DNA of 64,000 nucleotides from Rhabdophis nuchalis (lineage: Eukaryota > Chordata > Lepidosauria > Squamata > Natricidae): positions 44,768,605 to 44,832,604 of the forward strand of contig CM077643.1 of NCBI GenBank assembly GCA_039707465.1. Reading direction: 5' to 3'. Made by a program: the position numbers and the translations under genes. How positions within the stretch are numbered: position 1 is the first letter of the stretch; each line of letters starts with the position of its first letter. The notes beneath the pieces are model-generated. The model did not search any database. It saw nothing but the letters and a program-made list of their open reading frames with translations, and was not told where the DNA came from. This document shows positions 51,459 through 62,448 of this stretch, one piece after another.

Positions 51459-51559
51459 CAGGCAGATTTCTTTATGTTCTACTGGCGTAGCAAAAGAGGT
51501 GCAGAAAAAACGCTTCCAGCCACCCAATCGGTTGTCTTACGGATTTCTTTATTTTTTGC

Positions 51560-51951
51560 AGCCCAGGTCTGGTTGCCTATTTTTTGCAAGGGGCTCGACG
51601 CAGTCCAGCCAATGAGAAGCGGAATACCGAGGCGCCGACGGAACGGGACCCCTTGAAGTCGTTGCCCAACTCCGAGACTTCCAGAGGGCCTTCGGAAAGG
51701 CGTCGCTGCGCCAGAGGAGCGGGTAACGAGATCCAGATGTTCGCGGGGAGCTGCTGGTTGGGAGGGATTGGTCATCGGCCGGGCGGAGGGCAACCAATGG
51801 AGAGGCGCGGGAGACGCCTCCGGCCCCGCCCAGGGCCAGTCCTGGGAACTCAGGGGTGGGATGCGGAGGCGGCTCCCGGGGCTGGGGCTTGTGGTTCCCA
51901 CTCCACGCCAGCCCGGGAGGAGCAAGTCCATCGCAAGGGCCAAGCACCAGC
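51560..51951 (+). promoter_or_regulatory. NID2: NID2 CpG-rich promoter and 5' UTR
   Basis: A CpG-dense stretch with no transposon insertion and no TATA box. CCAAT occurs at 51,609-51,613 and 51,794-51,798, its inverse ATTGG at 51,767-51,771, and a GC box (CCCCGCCC) at 51,824-51,831. CpG density continues through exon 1. Transcription start is not determinable here. Confidence 0.6.
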
Positions 51952-52152
51952 ATGCTCGGGAGACCTCCGCTCCTCTCTCTGCTCTTGCTGCGGCTGTTGG
52001 GCTGGGGGGCTGCCCTGCCCCGCTCGCAGCTCTTCCTCTTTGGAGGGTCCTCGGGGGACCAGGAGCTGCCCGAAGGAGACGACGAGACCTCGGTGCCCGT
52101 GCCCTTGCCCAGCCCGCTGCTTTTCTACGAGACTCACTTCAGCCAGCTTTAT
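51952..52152 (+). CDS. NID2: Nidogen-2, exon 1 (signal peptide, start of NIDO region)
   Basis: 67 codons from ATG 51,952 (A at -3) to the donor TTTAT|gtaagt at 52,152/52,153, phase 0. Residues of about 1-21 are a signal peptide (MLGRPPLLSLLLLRLLGWGA). The mature start (QLFLFGGSSGDQELPEGDDE) has the FG..GD..L..GDDE pattern of nidogen N-termini, then PLLFYETHFSQLY, where vertebrate NID2 also reads into VGTNG in the next exon. Nidogen-2 is a secreted basement-membrane glycoprotein that links laminin and collagen IV networks. An in-frame ATG at 51,856 would give a longer start, but the signal peptide fits 51,952. Nidogen-1 is less likely because exon 2 matches NID2. Confidence 0.88.
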
Positions 52153-53082
52153 GTAAGTGCCCAGGCAGGGTCAACCTCTGGCCCTCGGAGGGATCTGGAG
52201 GATCGAGGCTGTGGGGTGGGGGAGAGAAAGCAAAACCAGCCCCCTCCCCTCCCTCAACAAATGTGCGATCCATGCAAGAGTGGGCGAGGGAGAGAACAGC
52301 CCGGGCAAGGCAGCCCAGCGGTGCCCTTAAAAGCAAGCCGCCTCTGCTCAGCCTGAGCTGCAAGCCCAAGAATTTCCTGGGTACTTAATAAGGCTCTGTT
52401 TTCCCTCCAAGGTTTCTTTCCAGTGGGTCAACTGACATCAATAGCTCCTCTTTTACGCTCGCCAAGTTCTTTCTAGGAGGCCCAACGTGGTTGGCGAATT
52501 AGAGCGTCCCAAAAGTTAGCAGCCTGGCCGCTGGCTGAGCCATCCCTTTCCTGTCTCCCTGGCTTTGAATTTTGGCGCACGTTGCCACATGATGGCAGAT
52601 GTCTCGTGGTTGGCTTCAGATGCCCAAAGGCTGGCAATATTCCTGGGTCTCTCAAGCCTCCGAACCAGCCTTTTTAGCACAACCAGAAATGTGGATTATT
52701 AGCACTTAACAATTTTTGCTCCTTGCCTGGTAAATTGGAGGGAACTAAAAAACCAGGCAAGGAACGCAGCTCTGTATAAGGCATGAAAAACCAGTTTCCC
52801 TTCATAGGATGAATATATTCCTGAAGTTCTCCAGCTTTCCTTTTGTGGTATATCGGGAAGGAAGCATCTAGTTGCGCTTTAGGCTTCAAGTCAATTATGG
52901 TATTGTTAAGATTTCATTGGCAGAGAACTCTAAAGATGGGAGGAGGGGAAAACAATAGGCTAGAATTGAGTCAGGAAATCCAAGGAGGATATTATACATT
53001 TGTCCCAAAGCCTCCCTTGCTAAAATACCACCCCGTTTCACCTGAACTTTGTTACAACCATTTTTAGCACTGTCTTAATAAT

Positions 53083-54040
53083 AATAATAATAATAATAAG
53101 TTGAATTTATTGACCGCACCCTCTCCCCACAGGGACTCGGGGCGGTGCACAGGGAAATTAAAAGCGAAAAATATACAAAATACATACAAATTAAAACAGA
53201 TTAAACTCAATCAATCCTGTGCTAAAATCCCATTAACTAAAAATACCCAATAAATATAGTATACATTTAAAAAACCCATAGACAGAGAGACTACCCTAGG
53301 CCGGCCAGGCGGAAAAGATGAGTCTTCAATTTCAGGCGGAAGGAGCGGAGGTCCGTGGTCGTTCTAATATCGGGGGGAAGGTCGTTCCAGAGGGCCGGGC
53401 CCGCCACAGAGAGAGCCCTTCCCCTGGGCGTCGCCCGCTGACAAAGTCTAGTGGACGGCACCCGGAGCAGTCCCTCTCTGTGGGAGCGAATCGGCCGTGA
53501 GGATGTATGAGGCAGGATCCAATCCCGCAGGTAGCTAGGTCCCGAGCCATGGAGCGCTTTAAAGTTGATGATTAATACCTTGAAGCGCACCCGGAAGACG
53601 ACAGGTAGCCAGTGCAGCTCGCGCAAGAGCGGTGTAACGTGGGTGAACCTGGTGGTTCCCATAATTGCTCGCGCGGCTGCATTCTGAACTAACTGAAGCC
53701 TCCGGGTGCACCTCAAGGGGAGCCCCATGTAGAGAGAGTTACAATAGTCCAGTCGAGATGTCACGAGGGCATGAGTGACTGTGCGAAGGGCGTCCCGATC
53801 CAATAGGGGGCGCAATTGGCGAACCAGGCGAACCTGGTAAAACGCCCTCCTGGCCACGGCTGTCACTTGCTCTTCCATAGACAGCCGGGTATCCAGGAGG
53901 ACACCCAAATTGCGCGCCCCATCCACAGGGGCAAGATGTTCGCCCCCTATGGCCAGCGTTGGAGAAAGGTGGTTGAATCGGGCAGCCGGAAACCACAGCC
54001 ACTCGGTCTTGGTCGGGTTGAGCCTAAGTCCGTTACTCTT
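53083..54040 (-). mobile_element. L2 LINE 3' part in NID2 intron 1
   Basis: Short (TAA)n tail then AATTTATTGACCGCACCC. The - strand frame 53,926-53,291 (211 codons) is open and closely matches the intact L2 protein C-terminus (MDGARNLGVLLDTRLSMEEQ onward). 5' truncated after CCTAAGTCCGTTAC, the segment just past the YADD region. Confidence 0.93.
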
Positions 54041-54145
54041 CTCTTGCTCCCTTTTACACCAGAACTTTGCACAACCTTTGTCTAACCTTGAGTTGTTTTA
54101 TACTCTGCTTCTCATTGCCGCAGTGTTCGTGTTAGGTGAAAAGTA

Positions 54146-54250
54146 CAGGTAGTCCTCAATTTATGACCACAAATCGCGGTCAACTTTTTTGTTGCTAAGC
54201 AAGACACTTAAGTGAGTCGCATCCCATTTTATGACCTTCTTTGACTTAGC
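54146..54250. mobile_element. MITE-like repeat with TIRs, 5' fragment
   Basis: AGGTAGTCCTCAATTTATGAC start and TTAAGTGAGTCGCATCCC, same family as 15,722-15,960. Confidence 0.55.
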
Positions 54251-55014
54251 GTTGCTGGCTGGGAATCCTGGGAGTTGAACGCCACACTTCTTCTTCTTGT
54301 GAGGTAGACCTCCTTTTTTTAAAAAAAGCAAATTGTTTTTAAAAAAATAAAAAAATCTGAACTCCACACTTCTTAAATTGCTGAGGTCGAGAAACTCTGC
54401 ATTATAAGGCAATGGGCTGTCATTGGGGGGGAGAGCCAAGTTTGAATCCCCTGTTAGCCACAAAAGGTCAGTGGGCAACTGGGCCAGTCACTCTCCCTTA
54501 ACCTAACCTAACCTCATTGAGCGGTGGGAAAAATGAGAGGAAGGAGTGCTACACATACTGCCTTGAGTTCCTGACAAAAAGCATGTTATTTATCTAACAA
54601 ATACATACACAAACTGAAGATGCCTTGAATAATGGCCCCGATAACACAATATACCAAGACAATCACTTGGTTCCCACACCATGCTGAATCATAGATTATC
54701 ACACTCATGTTAGCTTAATCTAGTGTGTTGGGGGAACCTAGCCTAAGATTTAGTGACTGGTTATTTTTATATATTCATAAAGTTCAGGTTTTCATGGCTG
54801 CTGTCTATTGCTAAAGTGACCTGCTGGTAAAGGCCCTGTGGGACAATGGCCCATTAGCACAATCTCCTTGTTTTATGTAGTATCGCATGGAGGTAATTTC
54901 ATCAATAGTTATAGTTAGCTGTAAATAATTATTTGTTATATCAGCTAGAACAGAAAATGAAAGGTTTCTCCTCTGCCTGCTTGGCAATTCTCATATTAAG
55001 GCTGTTTTTCCATA

Positions 55015-55260
55015 AGAGCTGTGCAAGTTGTGGTTAAGACTTCAGGCTAGGAAGCAGGAAGCTGTGCGTTCTAGTCCCATGAGTGCCTAAGGAGAGTGTG
55101 AGTTCTTGTCCTACCTTAAACTTGAAAGCCAGTTGGGTGAACTTAGACCAATCACTAGGAGGCTGTGAATTCTGATCCCACCTTAGACACAAAAGCCAGT
55201 TGGGTGGCTTTGGGCCAATCCCACTTTTTCAGCCCAACTCACTTCACGGAGTTGCTGTTA
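55015..55260 (+). mobile_element. Possible SINE, internally duplicated
   Basis: GAAAGCCAGTTGGGTGAAC and AAAAGCCAGTTGGGTGGC are repeated with GACCAATCAC/GGCCAATCCC. Head region is weakly tRNA-like (GTGCGTTCTAGTCCC). Confidence 0.45.
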
Positions 55261-55689
55261 TGGGGAAAATAGAAAGGGGAAGGAATATTAGATATGTTTG
55301 TCATCTATTGTTATTTATAAAAACAATACAGGTGGAACACAAACAAATGTTGCAGATAATTGCTGTGATCTCTATCTCAGCTGGAGTAAGACAGGGATCC
55401 ATTCAACCTCACTCTTGATCTTGGGTCAGGTTGGGAGCAATGGAGATATCTAGGATATCTGAGAATAACTGTCCTATTGGAATGAAAAAGTATCATAGAT
55501 ACTAATGCTCCCTTGTGGCTACAATCATGACGTTTGGGCACTATTAGTCATCTTCTTGATAAAGTTCTCCTAATGGAATCTTCTGAGAAAGCCCAATTAG
55601 AACACCACTGGATTGGAGAGTTGGAATAATCAGTTTTTCATGTTCGATTGGAAAATGCTTGAGGGATAATCTTCCTGCATGGGGTAACT

Positions 55690-55915
55690 TACTTTAGCTT
55701 CGGTGGCACAGTGGTTAGAGTGCAGTACTGCAGGCAACTTCTGACTGCAATTTCGCAGTTCAAATCCCACCAGGCTTAAGGTTGACTCAGGCTTCCATCC
55801 TTCCGAGGTGGGTAAAATGAGGACCCAGATTGTTGGGGGCAATATGCTGACTCTGTAAACCGCTTAGAGAGGGCTGTAAAGCACTGTGAAGCGGTATATA
55901 AATCTAAGTGCTATT
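55690..55915 (+). mobile_element. tRNA-derived squamate SINE
   Basis: GGTGGCACAGTGGTTAGAG (A box), GCAGTTCAAATCCCACC (B box), GTTGACTCAGGCTTCCATCC and ACCGCTTAGAGAGGGCTG. Ends with CTAAGTGCTATT. Located 80 bp upstream of NID2 exon 2. Confidence 0.9.
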
Positions 55916-55998
55916 TAATGGATTGAGCAAATTATTCATTTACCATTCAAAGGTAGACATGATTTCTCTCGCTATACTTTCACTGACTGCTGTGACAG

Positions 55999-56304
55999 GT
56001 TGGAACCAACGGGATCATTTCAACTCAGGACTTCCCCAGAGAGACCCAGTATGTGGACGATGACCTCCCTACGGATTTCCCTGCCATTGCTCCATTTCTC
56101 TCAGACATTGATACCAGCCACGGACGAGGTAAAATCTATTACAGGCCGGATGATTCCAGAGAAGTCCTGGAGCAGGCGGCTCAGTTTATCCAAGCTGGAT
56201 TTCCCACAGCCACCAACTTTGTCCCGCTCCATACCTTCATTGTCACCTGGAAGGATGTAGGAGCCTATGAAGAGGTCACCCGCAGCTCTGCACCCTCCAA
56301 ACAG
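55999..56304 (+). CDS. NID2: Nidogen-2, exon 2 (NIDO region)
   Basis: 102 codons between acceptor tgtgacag (ending 55,998) and donor ACAG|gtgagt (56,305), phase 0 on both sides, so it joins exon 1 in frame. It begins [17 protein letters not shown] and continues [40 protein letters not shown] and [20 protein letters not shown]. These match the NIDO domain of nidogen-2 closely; nidogen-1 differs in the FPRETQYVD stretch. No stop or frameshift. The next expected exon (NTFQAVLAS) is not found before 64,000, so the gene continues beyond the window and intron 2 exceeds 7.7 kb. Confidence 0.93.
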
Positions 56305-57129
56305 GTGAGTTGATGCTTTGTGATATATTTCTGGTGATGTCTGTCTGTAGCATGCTGGACAGAGATAATGTTGTATCCATTGGGCCAAGTTGTTAGGATG
56401 CTATGAAACCTTCGAAAAATGAGGGGAAATATCAGACATAGAAAGTTGATTGTTAACAATTGTTATTTGCGAAGAGACTAGAAGTTGACGTCACATGGGA
56501 CATTTGAACAAGAGCACTTGTTTCCTCGTAAGATAGACAGTGGCAAATGGGAAAGGGGGACGGAGAGAACAAGACTCCAGACTCTCCCTCTGTAAGGCTG
56601 AGATAGAAATCGAGTGAGAAATTTGATGTCAATAGATGTCTTTGTCTTGCCAACAAGACTTGCATTTGGCTTGGAATGAGATAAGGACATTGTATGTATT
56701 ATGTTAATAGGCTCTGAAAGTGTGGGATTAAATCAGTGTTTTTCCATATCAGCAGCTCTAAGATGGGTGGAATTTCCCAGCCAGGATGGGGACACAGCAT
56801 ACTGACCTGGGGAATTATGGGAGTTGAGATCCACATATCTTAAAAGTTTGTTGGGGTAGAGAAACCCTGGGCCCAGAAAAACAGCTGATAATCATTTTTT
56901 TTACGAGGAAGGGGAGGAAGGAAGGAAAGAAGAAAAGGAAGGAAGGAAGTAGATCTTTTGAAGTTGCATAGATAATCCTGAAAATCTGAAATTCCAGATG
57001 AAACCATAGAAGCAAGATGGAATGTCCTGAATGGGACTTCAAAAGCTGTGAGCCTCGTGATGTTACTTTTTTAAAAAGAGCATATATTATATATACTGAA
57101 AATCTCTGATTTAATTGCAGACATTTCTT

Positions 57130-57490
57130 CACAAAAAAAGTTCTTAAAACTTTCAGTGTTGGAACATTTACAACTTCTGGAAGCAAACCATTCCACTGGT
57201 TAATTGTTCCCACCCTTAGGAAATTTCTCTTTAATTCTAGGTTGCTTCTCTCTGATTGGTTTCCATCCATTGTTTCTTGTATGGCCTTCTGATGCTTTGG
57301 AAAATAGGTTGACTCACTCCTCTTTGTGGCAGCCCCTCAAATTTTGTGACACTGCTATCATGTCTCCCCATGTCCTTCTTTTCATCAAATTAGACATACC
57401 CAATTCCAGCAACCGTTTTTTATATGTTTTAGCCTCCAGTCCCTAATCATCTTGGTTGCTCTTCTCTGCACTCTTTCTAGAGTCTCAATA
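57130..57490 (-). mobile_element. CR1 LINE fragment
   Basis: TTCAGTGTTGGAACATTTAC through CTCTGCACTCTTTCTAGAG. Covers a more 5' part of the CR1 tail than most copies. Lies in presumed NID2 intron 2. Confidence 0.85.
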
Positions 57491-57818
57491 GAGTCAGTAG
57501 AAGACTTTACTGTAGGAAATGAATTTCCTGAAAAAAGTGCTTTAAGACAGGATTAAACTGGCTGGACAAATAATGTGATTTCAGTGTAAACCTATTCCTG
57601 AAGTTAAGGCTGATAAATGGAGATGTTGAACGGCCTAGTCTAAGTATACTTTTGCACAAAAACAGATTTTCAGATTTTTCCATCTAGCATGGAAAAAAGT
57701 TCTCTCATGCAGCAAAAGTTTGCATTTATAGAATTTTCAAAGTAAGAGGTCTTTATTTTAGACCACTAAGCTTTGTGCGGCTTTCTGGTGATGGTTCTCA
57801 AAGGAGGAGGCCCCAGGA

Positions 57819-58452
57819 CAGAGGTGGGTTTCTACCGGTTCAGCTGAATACGTAGTAACTTGGCCGGACATGTGACCATACCGGTTCTATCCTGGGCGCC
57901 ACCATCTTTATTTTCTGTTCTGTACATGCGCAGAACAATCTTCATTGAAAAAATGGAATCCACCCCTCCACACTTTTTAATGGTGTGCGCATGCCAGTTC
58001 CAGAGAGGTCGTAGAGATGAGCCGTTTTTTGCAAAAACGGGGGTGATTTTGCCTTTCCCCAGCATCCAGAAGCACTCTGCAGGCTTCAGCAGGGCTGGAG
58101 GGAGGGAAGAATGCCCCCGTTTTTGGAGAAAATGGCCCATTTTTTGCAAAAAGGGGGGCATTTTTTGCCTTCCCCCAGCCCTGCTGAAGCCTGCAGAGTG
58201 TTCCTGGGGGCCAGGGAGGACAAAAACATATTTTCTTACTGGGTAATTTGCAGGTGCTCTCTTAGCTCTGGCGAGGCTGGAGCCCCTCCCTCCTCAAAAT
58301 GTTTCACCACTGTTTCGATGGGCATGGCTTGGTGAGGGGGGGTCATGTGGCTGAGTGTGCATGAGTGATGTCAAATTGGCCACTCAGTCACATGGCCCTC
58401 ATCTAGCCACACCCACCGAACCGGTAGGAAAGTTTTTTGAAGCCCACCCTTG
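57819..58452 (+). mobile_element. Long MITE (CAGAGGTGGGTTTC family), 634 bp
   Basis: Ends CAGAGGTGGGTTTCTACC and AAGCCCACCCTTG. Flanks CCCCAGGA (57,811-57,818) and GCCCAGGA (58,453-58,460). The interior has an inverted segment around GCATTTTTTGCC and GCAGGCTTCAGCAGGGCTGG, which recurs inverted. Confidence 0.82.
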
Positions 58453-58460
58453 GCCCAGGA

Positions 58461-58992
58461 CTAAACAAGGATTTGTTAAAATTAATTTTGGATTAATACC
58501 GTTCCCATGAACATAGATGTAGTCTCTCACTTTTAAGGATGACTTTCCTGTCTTTGTTGGTTCATGACCTTGAGGCTTGCATACTTGTCTGAAAAGAATA
58601 GGATTGTTCTCACATTTTTTCAGCCAGCATAGACGACCCTTTGGGGGAGGAAGTGAAGATAATTTCCTATTTTCAAAACTTGCTGCCATAAATGTTTTTT
58701 AGTTGGGGATGGTGGGTGGATTGCTCCAAACAATGCAATTGTATGTCAGCAGGGAATTGCCCATGTCATATTTTCCATAGTACATGGAAAAAGGAGACAC
58801 TAGTAACATTCCTATAATGGGACGGGTATGCATTTTGTTGTTTTTTTTTGTTTTCAACACGGACTCGCCCACATTAAAAAAGAGAGAAAGAAAATAAGAC
58901 CAATCCATTCCTATCCATGGACAGATGGCTTTGCTTTTAAAATATGGAAAAACATCTGACAAGGTCAGGTTTTTTTTTAAAAAAGTATCTGT
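58461..58992. other. No gene seen
   Basis: Single-copy-like intronic sequence. Confidence 0.45.
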
Positions 58993-59000
58993 ATTGGTTC

Positions 59001-59840
59001 CCGGGGTGGGTTCCTGCCTCCATTCCTGCCGCGCGGGTGATTACGGGAGCTTCGAGGCACTCCCACATAACACCAATCCTGCGCGAGCTGCACTGGCTTC
59101 CTGTGGTCTTTCGGGTGCGCTTCAAGGTTTTGACGACCATCTTCAAAGCGCTCCATGGCTCGGGACCTAGTTATATGCGAGACCGTCTCCTGCCCCATAC
59201 ATCCCTTAGACCGATACGCTCCCACAGAGAGGGCCTTCTTAGGGTGCCGTCGGCCGGACAATGCCGACTGGCGACACCCAGGGGAAGAGCTTTCTCTGTG
59301 GCGGGCCCTGCCCTGTGGAACGACCTACCCCCAGAACTTCATACCATCACCGACCTCCGCCTCTTCCGCCAGTGTTTAAAAACACACCTCTTTCACCAAG
59401 CCGGCCTAACATAACCTCCGCTGGGACTAGCCATAGATAGTTTTAATTTGGGGATTTTAATTGGTTTTAGCACAGGATGGGATTTAATAGGTTTTTAAAT
59501 TTTGTACTGTTGTTTTTTGTATGTATTTTAATTTCCTGTGCGCCGCCCTGGGTCCTTTTGGAGAAGGGCGGGATATAAATTTAATAAAATAAATAAATAA
59601 AATAAAATTACTACCAGTTTGGCGCTCGAAAATTTTTGCGTGCATGCATTTTCACTAAAAATGGTCTGTGTATGCGCACAACATTAAAAGGGGAGGGGGA
59701 ATTAATATTTTTTCCATCAAGATTGTTCTGCGCTTCTGCAGAACAGAAAATCAAGAAGGCGCCACCGAGGACAGAACGTGTCTGCCGGAGTTACTACCTA
59801 TTCGGCCAAATCATTCCATGCGGGTAGGAACCCACTTCTG
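59001..59840 (+). mobile_element. MITE split by an L2 insertion
   Basis: CCGGGGTGGGTTCCTGCC start and GGTAGGAACCCACTTCTG end. The perfect duplication ATTGGTTC lies at 58,993-59,000 and 59,841-59,848. An L2 3' end occupies about 59,031-59,605 inside it. Confidence 0.82.
59031..59605 (+). mobile_element. L2 LINE 3' end inside a MITE
   Basis: Begins GCGCGGGTGATTACGGGAGC and encodes ITPILRELHWLPVVFRVRF through ALWNDLPPELHTITDLRLF in an open frame. Terminus CGCCGCCCTGGGTCC and an AATAAAATAAA tail. Younger than its MITE host. Confidence 0.9.
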
Positions 59841-59853
59841 ATTGGTTCCCATA

Positions 59854-60316
59854 CAGTGGTGGGTTTCAAAAATTTTTAGAACCTCTTCTGTAGGTGTGGC
59901 CTGCTTTGTGGGAGTGGCTTGCTGACCATGTGACCGGGTGGGAGTGGCTTGGCAGTCATGTGACTGGGTGGGCATGGCCAACTTGTGAAATGTGGTGAAA
60001 CTCACTTAACAACGCTCTTGCTTAGCAACCAAAATGTTGGCTCAGAAACTCTGGCATTTGAAGCACACAAGTCTTAAAGCTGTCAAGTTACAAGACCCTT
60101 GCACCCCTAACCCTTTAGAAAAAAGCCCCAGGGGTGTTCAAACTTGACAGCTTTAAGACTTGTGGACTTCAACTCCCAGAATTCCTCCTCTCGCTCTTCA
60201 TCTTGATGATGTGCAGACGGGCAGGGGGAGGGAGCTGGAACCGGTTCTAAATGGCACTGTAGATTTGTGGAACCTCTTCTATAGAAGAGGTTAGAACTGG
60301 CAGGAACCCACCCCTG
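59854..60316 (-). mobile_element. Composite MITE, 463 bp
   Basis: CAGTGGTGGGTTTC start and GGAACCCACCCCTG end. Flanks TTCCCATA (59,846-59,853) and TTCTCATA (60,317-60,324). Lies 13 bp after the preceding MITE. Confidence 0.88.
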
Positions 60317-60324
60317 TTCTCATA

Positions 60325-60902
60325 GTTAGTATTGTAGATATATGCTGTTCTTATGAACCTGCCTTTCAGCTCCTTATACCATGTCCCTCTATAGCTTAAG
60401 GCTAGTTCTCATTCCCCTATCTCAAGTGGATTGGGAAACAAACATGGTACCTGGAAAACACCCAAAGAGAAGAAATAAAAAGACAATAAGTCTTGTAAAT
60501 GATAAACTGATTCTGGCTCAGAGCTTACATTTAGGTCACGATCACCCTGGGAAACCTGAGAAAATCCAAGTGTGGAAACTTGGATGTAAAGTTCTCCGTC
60601 CTTTGCAGAAGCTCCATCCCTGACACACCTACGTCCTTCCAGATGTTGTTGGAATGCTGCTACACCTAGCCATTGTGGCTAGGGCTCTTGAGCATAGTGG
60701 TTCAGCCACATCTATGAGGCTGTAAGTTGTGCAATCAGGTTCATGTTAGCTGCAAGAGAAAGTAAGAATAATGGCTTGTTGCCTCTTCTTACATGGAAAT
60801 GGTCAGGTCATGCAGAGGGAAAGGTGCAATGCTGTGAAGCCTGGAGTGATTTGGGAAGTAGACTGGATAAGTGATTTTGCAAGCAGGATTAGATCAACAG
60901 AC
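60325..60902. other. No gene seen
   Basis: Single-copy-like. Nothing recognised. Confidence 0.45.
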
Positions 60903-61065
60903 CAGAGGCGGTATTCTGCCGGTTCACCCCGATTCGAGTAGTGGCAGCGGCGGGAGACTCCGCCCACCTGCTCAGACATCATCGCGGACGCTCTGCGCAT
61001 GCGCAGAAGCGCTGCATGCAAGCATGCTCCTGGTTCCGAACCGTTTGCAAAGATTAGCGCATTAT
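60903..61065 (+). mobile_element. MITE fragment (CAGAGGCGG family)
   Basis: CCAGAGGCGGTATTCTGCCGG and GCGCATGCGCAGAAGCGC resemble the CAGAGGTGG family start. No second TIR. Confidence 0.55.
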
Positions 61066-61614
61066 GCGCCTGCAACAGACAGAATCTTCTCTGTTCTTGA
61101 CCTAACTTGAAATGGCTAGAATTGAACCTTGGGCCTTTTGCATTCAAATCTATGTTCTTTGCTCTCATCTATTGCTGTGGGTTATCTCTGATCAAGCCCT
61201 GCATTTATATCTTTTCAGTTTTTGAGTTGAACATGAGATGTTCTGTGCTCTCTTTCAAGTTTCCAAAGAACTGACTGTCCTGGAAGGAGATTTTGAATTA
61301 ATCACACTACGAGCTGCTTCACACTTTATTTGGAGGCCCCAAACTGTTTTGGCTAAAGTCTCTTACAGCAATTTCACAAAAGGTGAAAAGGGGAGAATGC
61401 GTGTCGAGACACACGATCGATGTTGGCTTTTGTGCATAAATGTTCTGAAATGCTTGGAAACAAGCAATAGTGTTTTACCGCTTGAGAAAAAGGTGATGGT
61501 GAAGCTGTAGCAAAAGACATTTTCTGATTCAGAAGCCCATCCATCTGAGCCTCTGAGGATAGGATTCTCTAATGAGAATCTAATGACTGCCTCCCTGTCC
61601 AGAAAAACGAACTC
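61066..61614. other. No gene seen
   Basis: Short frames without recognisable motif, single-copy-like. Confidence 0.45.
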
Positions 61615-62255
61615 TGCGCCTGCTTTTCCCAAAGGTGCTTTTTCAAGAGGCAGTTGGACTTTCTGGTTTTTCTTTGAAGACGTTTCACTTCTCATCCAAG
61701 AAGCTGCTTCGGCTCTGATTGAATGGTGGAGAATGGAAGGATTTATACTCCTTGCAGACAGCTGGTCATTTGCATTCTTAGTGAATCTCTAAGGTCACCT
61801 GGAGGTTTATCTGTGTCATCAGAGTAACCTGAGTGGTGCAAATGGATGTGGAGCTTTCTTGGAACTGTTGAAAGGACTGTGTTGTAGATTGGAGATAGAT
61901 GATGTCATACCCCTCTTTTAAGAGAAGGCTGTTCAATTTTAACATACAGTAGATGGCCTCTTCAACCTCTCTTACAAACCAGCAGTCCTCTCTATTCAAA
62001 ATACGGACTTTGTTGTCTTCAAAAGAGTGGCCTGTGTCTTTTAAATGCAGGTGGACTGCTGACTCTAGTCCTGATGTGTTTGTTCTCCTCTGTTGTGCCA
62101 TGCATTTATGAAGTGGTTGTTTTGTTTCCCCAAAGCTTCTCGGATGAGAAGTGAAACGTCTTCAAAGAAAAACTAGAAAGTCCAGTTGCCTCTTGAAAAA
62201 GCACCTTTGGGACAACCATGACCTGGATAACTGAGACTCTCCATAGACATTCTGC
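61615..62255 (-). mobile_element. Penelope-like retroelement fragment with GIY-YIG remnant
   Basis: The - strand encodes ESAVHLHLKDTGHSFEDNKV and REDCWFVREVEEAIYCMLKL, the C-terminal GIY-YIG endonuclease region of Penelope-like elements, with degraded conserved residues. About 80-bp inverted arms close it: 61,630-61,710 (CAGTTGGACTTTCTGG, CGTTTCACTTCTCATCC) and 62,135-62,230 (GGATGAGAAGTGAAACG, CCAGTTGCCTCTTG). The reverse transcriptase is missing. Confidence 0.8.
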
Positions 62256-62448
62256 ACCTGCTTAGGATCCTCTTCATTTTTATTTTTATTTTCTATATTC
62301 CAGCTTTAGATTTGGTGTTGAAAAGAGATGCCCTGGTAAAGGTTCAAGCCCCAGAAGCCCTGATGCCATTCCAATACTTATGTAGTTGCTGTAGAAGCTT
62401 CAAGTTTGCATTGTCAGAGAGTGTTTGAAGTGACTCTGAGACAAATCT

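Larger units (their letters stand above)
52153..55998 (+). other. NID2: NID2 intron 1
   Basis: 3,846 bp with GT-AG ends. It holds an L2 (53,083-54,040), a MITE fragment (about 54,146), SINEs (about 55,015 and 55,690) and single-copy stretches (52,160-53,080; 54,560-55,010; 55,260-55,690) in which I see no gene. Confidence 0.88.

Noticed and set aside
61238..61510. 90-codon + strand frame as a further NID2 exon
   Set aside because: It lacks the expected NTFQAVLAS continuation and has no matching phase-0 acceptor. Not nidogen-like.
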